From assembly GCA_947631925.1 (NCBI GenBank), contig CANRNE010000002.1, forward strand, positions 1 to 64,000: a stretch of 64,000 bases of DNA. Reading direction: 5' to 3'. The DNA comes from an uncultured Clostridia bacterium (lineage in GTDB: Bacteria; Bacillota; Clostridia; Christensenellales; Borkfalkiaceae). Position 1 is the first letter of the stretch. Each line of letters opens with the position of its first letter. Shown here in pieces: positions 18,601 to 26,529 of the stretch. The notes below the pieces were generated by a model. The model was not told where the DNA came from. It did no database searches and saw only the letters and a program-made list of their open reading frames with translations. A program made the translations under genes and the position numbers.

Positions 18601-20915
18601 GGCATCTTAAAGCTGCCGTTGTACGTCTTTTCTCCGTCGCTCCAACCCAAGAAGGTGTGGCCTGCCCAAACGGGGGCTTCGGGAAGGGGCTCCGTCTTGC
18701 CTTCCTGCACGAAGCGGTCTTTGTAAGTGTCCACGTCGGGGCCTTCACCCTTATATTCGCTGAGGTCGAAGCGCAGGGTGTAGTTCTGAAGTTTACGCCA
18801 AACGCCGACAAATTCGACATTGCCGTTCACGACATATTTTGTATACAGCGTGGGCTCTGCGCCATCGTCCGTGGAAAGTTTCCAGCCGAGGAATTCGTAA
18901 TTCTCGACGACGTCGGGCGTCGCAAGCGTGTAGTTCGTCCCCTCGGTCACCGTGGCGGGGTCAATTGCCTTGCCCTCTGTGCCTGCGGGATAGTTGGCAT
19001 TGTACGAAACCGTGTACTGCACACGGGTGCAGATAATTCTGTGCGTCGTGATATTGAACGAGATGATGTAATTGCCCGCATTGGCAATCGTCAAATTGTT
19101 GTTCGTGTCATTATCGAAGTAACGTATTCTCTCGGAAACTTTTCCGATATCTACGACTTTGTAGACAGCGCCCGCTTCTGCTTTGACGCGGCAAGTATAG
19201 GTGCCGTCGTCCTGCTTGACAAGTTTATAGTCTTCGTTCTTCGCCCAACCGTTCATCGAGCCGTAGACATAGAGGTTCCAATCGATATCGGACACTCTGA
19301 CATAAGTAATCTTGCTGTTCGAGTCCGGTTCTGTATTTAACGTCTTGACGGTCAACGTATAGACGCCGTCTTTCTTTACGGCAATGTTGTAGTCGCCCTC
19401 ATCTGAATGGTTGAAACAGCCGTCGGTCGTAAGCACATTGCCGCCGAGATCGTAGTAGTCGAGCGAATTAGAATAATCCGCATCGCCGCCAACCTTGCTA
19501 TTGGCATCGCCGATGATGACTTTGAAGGCATCGCCTGTGTACAGTTCGAGCGTAACGGAATACGTATAAGCGTCGGTCTGCTCGAATTGTATACTATTTT
19601 TGCCCCATGAACCGCCCGCAACCGAACCTGTAATGAAGAGGTGTTTGGTGGAGATGGTATAATCGCATACCGTGCATTTACCGTTCTTGAAGGTGTGCTT
19701 GTCGCTCTCCGTGATGACGTCGTGCTCGACGTTTTCGCAGACGGTGTGACGGCTATGCCCTTCAAACGTCTTTTCCCATGCGCTCCACTCGTGGTCTTCC
19801 TTCTGTGCGATTTCAACGGTCTCAAGGGTGTCGGAACCGTCACGGTCTTTATAATACACGTCGCCGGACTCGTTGTCGCAGGTGAAATACTGCACATTAC
19901 CGGGTTTCTCGCAAGTTGCATCCTTGGCGGGATGCTCGGTCATTGCGTGCCCCGTGGCGGGGATTTCGCCGACGACGGTGATGGTGTCGGAGTATGTTTT
20001 CCCGTTGAATTCCACCGTCGCGGTGTAGGTCATGTCGCCCGCTTCCGTGCAGGTCGGATCCTTAGAGGTGACCCCCCCCGGCACGGTCGCGTCTTTGGGG
20101 ACTACATGGCCGTCTACGCCGTCTTCACACTTGGTGCAGGTGAAGGTCGCCGTCGCGGTGTGGGCTTTTCCGTTCCACTGCCAAACGGGGTCGCCGTAGG
20201 TGTGGCCCGTCTTGGGGGTGACGAGGGTCGTGCACTCTTCGAAGTGGTCCTCCGCGGTGTAATGCTTATGGCAAGCCGAGCAGGTGAAATAGGCAGGGTT
20301 GCCGTCCACGGTGCAGGTCGGGTCGACCTTGTCGGTCTTGGCCATTGTGTAGGCTTCCCACTGCGCGGTGAAGGCAAGGACGGGGGCATTGCCCTCGGCA
20401 TCGTCCTCAAGCGGAATGGTGGCGCCGACTTCGTACTCGGTACCGTCGGAATTCTTCCAGTTCAAGAACTTGTGGCCTTCTTCCCAGACGGGCGCGGCGG
20501 GGAGCGTGAGGGTGTCGTGCTGTTGCACGCGGCGCACGTCTACGGCCTTCCCGGGGATTGCGCTGTCGAAGGTCGCGGTGTAGACCTTGAACAAGGTATA
20601 CCGCGCATAGAGGTTGGTGTCCCGCGTGATAGGCGTGGAGAAGTCGAACTCATGCTCCATGAGCGCGTCCGAGCACCAATAGAGGAAGTCGGAACCCTCT
20701 TTGTCGGGCGGCGTGAGATTCTCTGCAAAGTTGCCGTATTCGACCTGTTTCGAGATGTATTTCTTCGCGCCGACATAATAGGTGACTGTGAACTCTGCAG
20801 TCGGCGTCTCGCCCCCTTCTTCGGGGAGAACGGGTTCGCAAGCCGCGAACGCAACTCCCATCATGCAGGTCATGACAACCGCCAGCAGCGCGACGAGCCA
20901 TTTTCTTGCCTTCAT
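15612..20915 (-). CDS. Very large surface lipoprotein with InlB-type repeats and starch-binding-like modules
   Basis: 1,767 aa. Signal peptide ending in the lipobox-like FAAC (cysteine near residue 26). Residues about 40-180 contain InlB B-repeat (Listeria-Bacteroides) units. A Cys-rich zone (about 190-420) with CTxC/CxxC pairs follows, then SusE/F-like modules opening with LFITGSVAGGSWG and LYVYGSMNGWAKN. More InlB repeats (about 660-960), modules opening YYLVGSMTGWADLG, another InlB block (about 1190-1460) and final VNITGTMNGWTLG modules complete it. It probably binds polysaccharide at the cell surface and works with the pullulanase. Two in-frame C8/G8 tracts occur. AGGAGG precedes the ATG, and a separate promoter may lie upstream. 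Confidence 0.83.
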   Translation of the reverse strand: MKARKWLVALLAVVMTCMMGVAFAACEPVLPEEGGETPTAEFTVTYYVGAKKYISKQVEYGNFAENLTPPDKEGSDFLYWCSDALMEHEFDFSTPITRDTNLYARYTLFKVYTATFDSAIPGKAVDVRRVQQHDTLTLPAAPVWEEGHKFLNWKNSDGTEYEVGATIPLEDDAEGNAPVLAFTAQWEAYTMAKTDKVDPTCTVDGNPAYFTCSACHKHYTAEDHFEECTTLVTPKTGHTYGDPVWQWNGKAHTATATFTCTKCEDGVDGHVVPKDATVPGGVTSKDPTCTEAGDMTYTATVEFNGKTYSDTITVVGEIPATGHAMTEHPAKDATCEKPGNVQYFTCDNESGDVYYKDRDGSDTLETVEIAQKEDHEWSAWEKTFEGHSRHTVCENVEHDVITESDKHTFKNGKCTVCDYTISTKHLFITGSVAGGSWGKNSIQFEQTDAYTYSVTLELYTGDAFKVIIGDANSKVGGDADYSNSLDYYDLGGNVLTTDGCFNHSDEGDYNIAVKKDGVYTLTVKTLNTEPDSNSKITYVRVSDIDWNLYVYGSMNGWAKNEDYKLVKQDDGTYTCRVKAEAGAVYKVVDIGKVSERIRYFDNDTNNNLTIANAGNYIISFNITTHRIICTRVQYTVSYNANYPAGTEGKAIDPATVTEGTNYTLATPDVVENYEFLGWKLSTDDGAEPTLYTKYVVNGNVEFVGVWRKLQNYTLRFDLSEYKGEGPDVDTYKDRFVQEGKTEPLPEAPVWAGHTFLGWSDGEKTYNGSFKMPRNDVTLTAKYTENESVTVTWYVDGDKKGSKQVPIGTTFSQDDITNAEAAEGKIIDGWYTDDSYSVPYKFGERVMGAVNLYARSVPAKVAVTYMDGKTTLHTETIAGATAATYTAKKGYKKVDIWENNTWYTDKDCEHVYAGEKLIDDTTLYLKAWTEIEVTSFTVNNTEYVIVGAKSSQPKSSLTKLEAWNPNSDIIPVPRDTSLKCHNVFTVTLDLYAGDTFRIIVRSTTKQGGNWVWGTSYGYDKLTDAETQNGQAIKTTDSNNMQIQAGYEGRYKFILAFDSNGEAYLTYELLQKITVDHSQDKEGYYLVGSMTGWADLGCKPIYLGPKKASGTYTTEVTITKEDFQVNDGKQLDHVEAKVVEGSTSGEGFSVSNWDVLSGNYSFPADTGTFKVTFTFSATSKKLTAEKINTFSLTYDLDGVENGGGTYSDLPETKLAQAKYSFAIPEAEPEKAGFHFLGWQLDSDAENLHKAGETIDLAPGAHTLKAVFVNEYTITFEQGNYPGSNWKVDKTITSFDGATITLPELPDPENGQTYKKVWKKDGVEYTETTYKVTGDATFTAEYTLLGEPVEVTITWNVEGEDSSTTTPMSGDPIVAPEKSKEGYVFDGWYSEEGYNPDKKVAAEDLGNAQAGRVYHFYGRFIRSTITVTFYAQDGSEIVANKMTVTTDTENPKALTVDTTSKDKGTVKRFFTFQHWSTDAETDTVFTSGTEIIDDLNLYAWCTEDAESVGYVENNITYSVVGVRKTADKPSSLPTDMEDPTKATNPSLPLTKDTSYTKHNVFTIELDLYVGDWFQIVHEMSWDNQMGFVYLNQDDPLACPFFSNKAGSTSGNIIVKAGQAGRYRFTLYMKNKSYGVANASLSYEKLQSYEDTTPMVDTTGRKVNITGTMNGWTLGNTSHKLTFVGSTIDNNVSIYVFAAKYTFNSSVEFKFSSNNDWGSWEGNKGNTEINCNNGPYGNNGNITLSAGTYCFYYSMTINGRCYSAIFNASRY
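17311..17318 (-). repeat. G8 homopolymer in the 1,767-aa gene
   Basis: Eight C on the plus strand, G8 in the coding strand, encoding part of NGGGTYS. A one-base slip would truncate the protein. Confidence 0.8.
20072..20079 (-). repeat. Second G8 homopolymer in the 1,767-aa gene
   Basis: Eight C on the plus strand, G8 in the coding strand, within VPGGVTS near residue 280. Confidence 0.8.
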
Positions 20916-21089
20916 AAAATTCCTCCTATATTTCTCCGCATATGGAGCGGGGATTTCTGTTTTTTATGCGACAAAGTCCCGCCTTCACGCCTCCCCCCTT
21001 CCCCGCGCTTGCGAAGTCGGAGGGAGGAGAATGTAAGCAGGAAACTGTTTTTGTTATTCTCTTCCGTAATTTTTCCCTATTCATGATAT

Positions 21090-21117
21090 ATCTTATCACA
21101 AATTTGAGAATTGTCAA
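21090..21117 (-). promoter_or_regulatory. Possible internal promoter before the 1,767-aa lipoprotein gene
   Basis: Perfect TTGACA, 16 nt and TAAGAT in the 223-nt gap after the pullulanase gene. The leader to the ATG is about 170 nt and holds a GC-rich potential hairpin (CTCC-rich arm against GGGGGGAGG). The -10 is imperfect. Confidence 0.5.
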
Positions 21118-21138
21118 TAGCGGAAGGGAAAATTTTAT

Positions 21139-23838
21139 TTATTTTGCGTAGACGAATGCAGAGAGCGCGGGGATGGTCTGCTGGCCCGAGAGCGCGGCGC
21201 CGAGCTTTGTCGTGCCCGAAACGCCCGTGCTGCCGTTGACGTAGTTGAACCACGCCGTGCCGCTCGGCAACGTGACGGTGGCGGACGCCGTCCCTGCATT
21301 GATGACGACAAACACGTCGTCGGTGCCGTTCGAGAAGTGGACGGTGATGACGGAGCCGCTGCCGCCGACGGCCTTGATGACTGTGGCAGTCGTGGAGCGA
21401 AGGACGGGGTGCGCCGCACGGAAGGCGATGAGGCCCGTGTAGTACTGCATCATCTTGTACTCTTCCGAATTCGGCGTGAGATTGTTCCAGCGGATGTTGT
21501 TGACTTCGTCGGAGGCGTTGTAGCTGTTGGGGTCGAAGCCGAGAGCCGCCTTGTCATTGGGCTTGCTGCGGCACATCTCTTCGCCTGCGAGCATGAAGGG
21601 CACGCCGAGCGAGGTCTGGATGACGGTCGCCACGAGGCGATTGTACTGATATTGGGTCGTCTTGTTGCTTGTCGCGAGCTGAATCTTGTCGAAGAGGGCA
21701 AGATTGTCGTGGCAGGAGGCGTAGTTGATGACCTGCGTCGGGTTGGCAGAGCTCCAATAATCTTTGTAGCTCGTGCCGCCGTAGAACCCGAAGAGAATCT
21801 TGTCGCGGTTGCCCGAACCGCCGCCCGTCGCGAAGCCCTTCGAGGCGTCGTCCGTGCCGCCCTTGAGGCCGTTTCTCGTGGTGTCGTTGAACATCGCGAT
21901 GCCGTTCGGATGGCTGTTGAGAGCCTGGAGATTTGCGAGACCCGCCTTATCGGCCTCGAGCGCCAAGCCGTTTCCGCCGCCGTCCCAGCCTTCGCCGTAG
22001 ATGAGGGCGCGTTCGTTGACTTCGTGGACCTTCGTCTCGATTTGTTTCATCGTCTCGACGTCATGGAGCTTCATGAGGTCGAAGCGGAACCCGTCGAGGT
22101 TGTAGTCCTTCAGCCAGTGCATGACGGATTCAATCATGAACTTGCGGTACATCGAGCGGTCGGATGCCGTCTCGTTGCCGCAGCCGCTGCCGTTGGAGGG
22201 CTTCCCGGTGGAAGTGCTGAAGCGGTAGTAGTAGTAAGGGACAATCTTCTGGAAGTTGGTGGAGAGTCCGCTCGTGTGGTTGTAGACGACGTCCATGATG
22301 ACGCCGATACCCGCGTCGTGGAGCGCCTGCACCATCGCACGGAACTCCTGCACGCGCTTGATGCCGTCGTTGGGGTCGGTGGAATAGCTTCCCTCGGGCA
22401 TGTTGTAGTTCTTGGGGTCGTATCCCCAGTTGAAGCCCGTGCCCTTGGTCTCGTCGACGGAGGAATAGTCAAAGGCGGGCTGCACATGGACGTGCGTGAT
22501 GCCGAGGTTTTTGAGATAGTCGATGCCGACGGGGACGCCGTTCTCGGTGAGGCCCTTCTCCGTGAAGGCGAGGAACTTGCCCTTGTACTGCGAATTGGTA
22601 ATCTTGTTAGAGAAGTCCTTGACGTGGATTTCCCAGATGTTGGCGTCGGTGTAGTTGACGACGGGCTCGCCGTTCGCCATCGTCGGCGTGAAGACTTCGC
22701 CATCCCAACCCTGCGGGAAGGTCTCCGCCGAGCTGATGTCGAGAATCATGCCGCGGTCGCCGTTGACGCCGCCCGAGACCGCATAGGGGTCGACGGCTTC
22801 CTGCGTGCCTGCGGAAGTGGTCACCGAGTAGGTGTAGTACTTCTTCATGAGGTCGGCAGTGCCCTTGTATACCCATGTCCCCTTTACGTCGCTGGTCAAG
22901 TCGAAGCGCTTGGAGGGCTCGCCGCCGCTGCCTGCGTCATAGATGTTGAGCACGACTTTGGATGCCGTGGGCGCCCAGAGGCGGAAGGACGGGACGCCAT
23001 CTTGGAAGGTCACGCCGAGGTCGTCTCCCTCATAGGTGTAGTTCTGCGTGAAGCCCGTCGTGCTGAAATAACTGTAGGGAACGACGGGGGCGGAGCCGTA
23101 GCCGTCGATGGTGACCGTGTAGGACTTGTTGAGGTCGAGTTCGTTATCAAAGTGGAGGACGGTGCCGAGCGCTCTCTTGTAGGGAACGACGTTGCCCTCT
23201 TCGTCCGTAACTTTCGCGTGCAGAGCGCCGACGTCGACGCTGCTCGGAGTGAGCAGACAGCTAATCTGCTTGAGGTTGACAAGGTTTGCCATGTCGAACA
23301 ATTTCATCACAGACTCCTCTCCCGTGCTGTCCTTGACAAAGATATCCGCATTGCCCGCATGGACGTAGGCGTCAATTTCATCCTTGTCATTGATGAAGCG
23401 CTCGTCGAGCGGAATGAAGCGGTCGTTCCCCGTGCCGTCCTTGGTGGCCGTGCCCCAGCTCTCTCCGCCGGGGTCGGTGCAGTTGAGGCGGATGAGGAAA
23501 CCGAGCCGTCCCACCGCCGTGGAGAGCTTGACGGAGACTTTTGCGTTATACTTCGTGTTCGCTTTGCCGTAGGTGCCGAAGTTGCCCTCTTCCCACAGGT
23601 AGCCGCCCGAGCGGATGGAACCCATCTCGTCCCAGAGCCATGCGTCGCTGTGGCCAAAATCCTTGAGTTCTCCGTAGTAGAGGTTGACGGTGACGTCCTT
23701 GGCGTTTTCACTGCCGTCGACGCTGCCGCCACCGCCGCCCGTTCCGCCGCCACCGCCGCCGCCCTCGGGCGCGCACGCAGAGAACAGGAACAGGCAAGTG
23801 AACAATCCTGCAAAGAGTGCTAAAAATTTACGTTTCAT
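21139..23838 (-). CDS. pulA: Type I pullulanase, surface lipoprotein
   Basis: 899 aa. It cleaves alpha-1,6 branch bonds of pullulan, starch and glycogen fragments. Signal peptide with lipobox FSAC (cysteine at about 21), then a Gly-rich tether. Residues about 48-165 resemble a CBM41/pullulanase-associated domain; a CBM48-like domain and the GH13 barrel follow. The type I pullulanase signature NWGYDPKNY is present, with GH13 regions MDVVYNHT, DGFRFDLM (nucleophile Asp), YGEGWDG (acid/base Glu) and SCHDN. A C-terminal beta domain closes it. It is anchored outside the cell by lipid, so it acts on starch before uptake. It begins 24 nt after malQ, with GGAGG at its start. Confidence 0.95.
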   Translation of the reverse strand: MKRKFLALFAGLFTCLFLFSACAPEGGGGGGGTGGGGGSVDGSENAKDVTVNLYYGELKDFGHSDAWLWDEMGSIRSGGYLWEEGNFGTYGKANTKYNAKVSVKLSTAVGRLGFLIRLNCTDPGGESWGTATKDGTGNDRFIPLDERFINDKDEIDAYVHAGNADIFVKDSTGEESVMKLFDMANLVNLKQISCLLTPSSVDVGALHAKVTDEEGNVVPYKRALGTVLHFDNELDLNKSYTVTIDGYGSAPVVPYSYFSTTGFTQNYTYEGDDLGVTFQDGVPSFRLWAPTASKVVLNIYDAGSGGEPSKRFDLTSDVKGTWVYKGTADLMKKYYTYSVTTSAGTQEAVDPYAVSGGVNGDRGMILDISSAETFPQGWDGEVFTPTMANGEPVVNYTDANIWEIHVKDFSNKITNSQYKGKFLAFTEKGLTENGVPVGIDYLKNLGITHVHVQPAFDYSSVDETKGTGFNWGYDPKNYNMPEGSYSTDPNDGIKRVQEFRAMVQALHDAGIGVIMDVVYNHTSGLSTNFQKIVPYYYYRFSTSTGKPSNGSGCGNETASDRSMYRKFMIESVMHWLKDYNLDGFRFDLMKLHDVETMKQIETKVHEVNERALIYGEGWDGGGNGLALEADKAGLANLQALNSHPNGIAMFNDTTRNGLKGGTDDASKGFATGGGSGNRDKILFGFYGGTSYKDYWSSANPTQVINYASCHDNLALFDKIQLATSNKTTQYQYNRLVATVIQTSLGVPFMLAGEEMCRSKPNDKAALGFDPNSYNASDEVNNIRWNNLTPNSEEYKMMQYYTGLIAFRAAHPVLRSTTATVIKAVGGSGSVITVHFSNGTDDVFVVINAGTASATVTLPSGTAWFNYVNGSTGVSGTTKLGAALSGQQTIPALSAFVYAK

Positions 23839-23862
23839 CGATTCCTCCCATTGATATCCGAT

Positions 23863-25365
23863 TTATGAAATATGGATTCGTTTGCTTACCGCGGCCATTC
23901 CCGCAAGGCGCCGCTTGAGCGCCGCGGAGAAGTCGCTCGATTTGAGCCGCACCGTCCAGTTCTCGGGCGATACGGTGGCGGGGCGGTTGACCCGTCCCTC
24001 ATCTCCCATGCGGATGGCGTCCTGCAAGGGGAAGATGACGAGGCGCGCGCGGCTCGCAAGGAGCAGGCGAAGGACGGTGAGGCAGAGCGTGCCGTCCTGA
24101 TCGATTCGCGCGGGGATGCCCGCCTTTGCGCATTCCTTCTTGAGGTCGGAGATGAAGATTTCCCGCCTCTCTTCGTCCATTCCCGAGATGAAGGAGTAGA
24201 GCGTCTCGTTGTCGTGGGTGCCCGTGTAGGCGACGACGTTCTCGGGGTAGTTGGACGGCTTGTGCTCGCCCGCGGGGTCTCCGTCGAAGCCGTACTGCAG
24301 GATGCGCATCCCGGGATAGCCCAAATCGCGCAGCGCCCTTCTCACTTCGGGGAAGCCCGTGCCGAGGTTCTCCGCCACGATGGGGAGATATTCGAGCCCG
24401 CGGAAAATTTCCGTCCCCGGTCCCAATCTCCATTCCCCCACCGTCGCGTCCTCTGCGTCGGGCGGGATACAGTAATATTTGATGAAGCCCGTGAAGTGGT
24501 CGATGCGGAGCACGTCATAGAGGCGGAATGCCTCGTGAATGCGGTATCTCCACCACGAGTAGTTGTCCTTCTTCATCTTCTCCCAGTCGTAGATGGGGTT
24601 GCCCCAGAGCTGCCCCGTGGGAGAGAAGGAATCGGGCGGCACGCCCGCCTGCACGGCGAGGTTCCCCTCTTCGTCGAGAAGGAACATGTCGCGCCCGTAT
24701 TTCCACATCTCCACGCTGTCGCGCCCGACATAGAGGGACATGTCCCCCATGATGCGCACGCCGTGGGTGTTGGCGTATTCCTTGAGTTTGCGCCACTGGC
24801 CGAGGAAGAGGTACTGCGTGAACTGCCAGAAGGCGACTTCCTCCTCGTTCTCATCCGAGAAGCGCTCCAAAAGTTCCCTGTCGTAGACGGAATACTTCCC
24901 CCATTCGGTGTACGGCTTGCCGCCGAACTGCGCCTTTAAGGACATGAAGAGCGCGAAGTCGCGATATTTCCCCTCGGCGAGGAAGGCAATCCAGTCGGCA
25001 TTCGCCCTGTCGAAGCGCGAGAACGCGAGGCGCAGGATGTCGAGACGGTGGCGGTAGATTTTCCCGTAGTCCACCCAGAGCGGATTGTCCCCCCAATCGA
25101 CGGCGCGGCATTCCTCCCGCGTCAGAAGATTTGCGCGGCAGAGGAACTCGAGGTCGATAAAGTACGGGTTGAGCGCATTGGCGGCGCACGCCTGATAGGG
25201 GCTGTCCCCGTACGTCGTCGGCTGCATGGGAAGAAGCTGCCAGACGGTACACCCCGCATCACGCAAAAAATCCACGAAGCGGTAAGCTTCGCTCCCGAGA
25301 GTGCCTATTCCGTATGGAGACGGCAGCGACGATACGGGCAACAAAATGCCGCACGTACGTTCCAT
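23863..25365 (-). CDS. malQ: 4-alpha-glucanotransferase (amylomaltase)
   Basis: 500 aa, GH77. It transfers glucan chains between maltodextrins in the cytoplasm, releasing glucose. Visible GH77 motifs: GTLGSEAYRFVDFL near the N-terminus, YGDSPYQ, VLRIDHFTGF (nucleophile Asp), the AENLG segment in the acid/base region, and THDNETL. I use the ATG at 25365, with GGGGGAG about 7 nt upstream. First gene of the starch locus with its own promoter. No transport genes are in the window, so sugar uptake must be encoded elsewhere. Confidence 0.96.
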   Translation of the reverse strand: MERTCGILLPVSSLPSPYGIGTLGSEAYRFVDFLRDAGCTVWQLLPMQPTTYGDSPYQACAANALNPYFIDLEFLCRANLLTREECRAVDWGDNPLWVDYGKIYRHRLDILRLAFSRFDRANADWIAFLAEGKYRDFALFMSLKAQFGGKPYTEWGKYSVYDRELLERFSDENEEEVAFWQFTQYLFLGQWRKLKEYANTHGVRIMGDMSLYVGRDSVEMWKYGRDMFLLDEEGNLAVQAGVPPDSFSPTGQLWGNPIYDWEKMKKDNYSWWRYRIHEAFRLYDVLRIDHFTGFIKYYCIPPDAEDATVGEWRLGPGTEIFRGLEYLPIVAENLGTGFPEVRRALRDLGYPGMRILQYGFDGDPAGEHKPSNYPENVVAYTGTHDNETLYSFISGMDEERREIFISDLKKECAKAGIPARIDQDGTLCLTVLRLLLASRARLVIFPLQDAIRMGDEGRVNRPATVSPENWTVRLKSSDFSAALKRRLAGMAAVSKRIHIS

Positions 25366-25397
25366 GAATTCTCCCCCTTTTCTTTTAGTGCATATAC

Positions 25398-25426
25398 ATT
25401 GTAACATAACACTTGCAAAAAATCAA
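25398..25426 (-). promoter_or_regulatory. malQ promoter
   Basis: TTGATT, 17 nt and TACAAT. The leader is about 30 nt and carries a normal ribosome site, in contrast to the leaderless-looking genes elsewhere. I find no clear cre box. Confidence 0.6.
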
Positions 25427-25520
25427 CACTTTTCGGAGAAAAAATGTAAAAAATATTTTTCGTCATGTAAGTTTTTTTCGCGCGTTTTATTTATTTCGAA
25501 CATTGACACCCGTTTTCGGC

Positions 25521-25598
25521 AAAAAAATGCGGGCGCTTCCGCACCCGTTTCCGCCCTCTCGCGCGTACATTATAGAGTTGTCAATAGCGGGAGTTGAA
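25521..25598 (-). other. Short promoter-terminator unit in the malQ-acpP gap
   Basis: A promoter-like TTCAAC-18-TATAAT (25569-25598, minus strand) is followed about 22 nt later by a hairpin at 25530-25547 (CGGGTGC/GCGCCCG, GGAA loop) and seven T. This would make a transcript of only about 45 nt, or protect malQ from read-through. The 381-nt stretch 25366-25746 holds no gene: only the malQ promoter, this unit, repeat copy 3 and the acpP terminator. Confidence 0.45.
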
Positions 25599-25650
25599 TA
25601 GCGCCGCAGCGCCGCCCCCTCGCCGCCCTCATCGGGGTCCCCGCAAAAAG

Positions 25651-25744
25651 CCGTATGAAACGAAAAAGAGCACGACCCTATGAAGGCAGTCGTGCCCGTT
25701 TCCTCGAAGAAAAGATTTGCGAACGCAAAGATTTTCGCCGAAAC
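25651..25744 (-). repeat. Structured intergenic repeat, copy 3
   Basis: Third copy, starting 2 nt after the acpP stop. Hairpin at 25709-25736: GAAAA/TTTTC outside, GA/GA mismatch, then TTTGC(G)/(C)GCAAA inside. The GTTTCATACGG block is also kept. An acpP terminator stem lies inside it. Confidence 0.6.
25663..25695 (-). terminator. acpP terminator
   Basis: Minus strand stem GCACGAC/GTCGTGC with a 12-nt loop, followed by TCTTTTT, about 50 nt after the acpP stop. Confidence 0.75.
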
Positions 25745-25746
25745 TT

Positions 25747-25971
25747 TTACTGCATCTTTTCCATCATATCCACGATGTCCTGCACCGTCTTGATGCCCTC
25801 GACTTCGCTTTCGGGGAGCGTGATGCCGTATTCGTCCTCAATCGTCATCATGAGTTCGACGACGTCGAGCGAGTCCGCACCGAGGTCCTTGATGACTTCA
25901 CTCTCGGGCTTAATCGCGTCGGCGGAAATCCCAAGCTGGTCCACGAGCATCTTACAAACTTTTTCGTACAT
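25747..25971 (-). CDS. acpP: Acyl carrier protein
   Basis: 74 aa, acidic, all-helical. The motif DLGADSLDVVEL contains the serine that receives 4'-phosphopantetheine. It carries growing acyl chains in fatty acid synthesis. I prefer the ATG at 25971 (AGGAGG 5 nt upstream) to the GTG two codons earlier, which overlaps that ribosome site. It has its own strong promoter and terminator, so it is a single-gene unit, as expected for an abundant protein. No fab genes are adjacent in the window. Confidence 0.97.
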   Translation of the reverse strand: MYEKVCKMLVDQLGISADAIKPESEVIKDLGADSLDVVELMMTIEDEYGITLPESEVEGIKTVQDIVDMMEKMQ

Positions 25972-26009
25972 ATGCACCTCCTCGGCCCTCTTTGGGAGCC
26001 GCTATCACT

Positions 26010-26038
26010 ATTGTACCGCGAATTGCGTCATTTGTCAA
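26010..26038 (-). promoter_or_regulatory. acpP promoter
   Basis: Perfect TTGACA, 17 nt and TACAAT; leader about 32 nt with AGGAGG. The -35 overlaps the stop codon of the glycosylase gene. Confidence 0.85.
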
Positions 26039-26529
26039 TCGTTTTTATGACAATTGTCCATGCGGAGGGCGCGCGCCAGTGCGGCGTGCCACACCTCCTC
26101 CCGATATCGCGGGTTGGCGGGCGACGTCGAGGGCAGTTTTTCCGCCATGGAAAGCAGTTGGGGAAAATGCTCCCCGAGCATGGAAAAAGACTTCGTTCCG
26201 TTGCAAAGAATGGTCCCGATTTTCCCGCCGAGAACTTGGTTAAGGTCGACGCAAGTAGCCTCCGAAATCGAGGCGTCCGAGGAGCCATTGACCTCACAGG
26301 TGCCTACCATGTCCCAAAGTGCGATGTGATTTTCGAGAATCAGCGCCCGTTTTTCCGCAATCGTTTGGGGCAGTTTTTCGTGAAAGAACGCGGCGAGCAT
26401 GGGCCAGAACCGATTGCGCGGATTGCCGTAGTAAAACCCCTCGCTCCGGCTCATTACGGAGGGAAAACTGCCGAGGATGAGCACGCGGCTCTCCCCGTCA
26501 AAGACGGGCCCGAACCCCTCGTATCTCAC
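26035..26529 (-). CDS. DNA-deoxyinosine glycosylase (hypoxanthine-DNA glycosylase, UDG superfamily)
   Basis: 164 aa. It removes hypoxanthine arising from adenine deamination in DNA. The diagnostic stretch is VLILGSFPSVMSR...FYYGNPRNRFWPML, followed by ALWDMVG; this matches the family annotated as DNA-deoxyinosine glycosylase rather than Ung. The GTG at 26529 overlaps the stop of the M16 gene as GTGA, which I take as the real start (VRYEGFGPVFD); a longer frame upstream is not needed. Translationally coupled to the peptidase gene. Confidence 0.85.
   Translation of the reverse strand: MRYEGFGPVFDGESRVLILGSFPSVMSRSEGFYYGNPRNRFWPMLAAFFHEKLPQTIAEKRALILENHIALWDMVGTCEVNGSSDASISEATCVDLNQVLGGKIGTILCNGTKSFSMLGEHFPQLLSMAEKLPSTSPANPRYREEVWHAALARALRMDNCHKND

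Noticed and set aside
21337..23823. Plus-strand ORF of 828 aa opposite the pullulanase gene
   Set aside because: The minus strand encodes all GH13 motifs; the plus frame has none.
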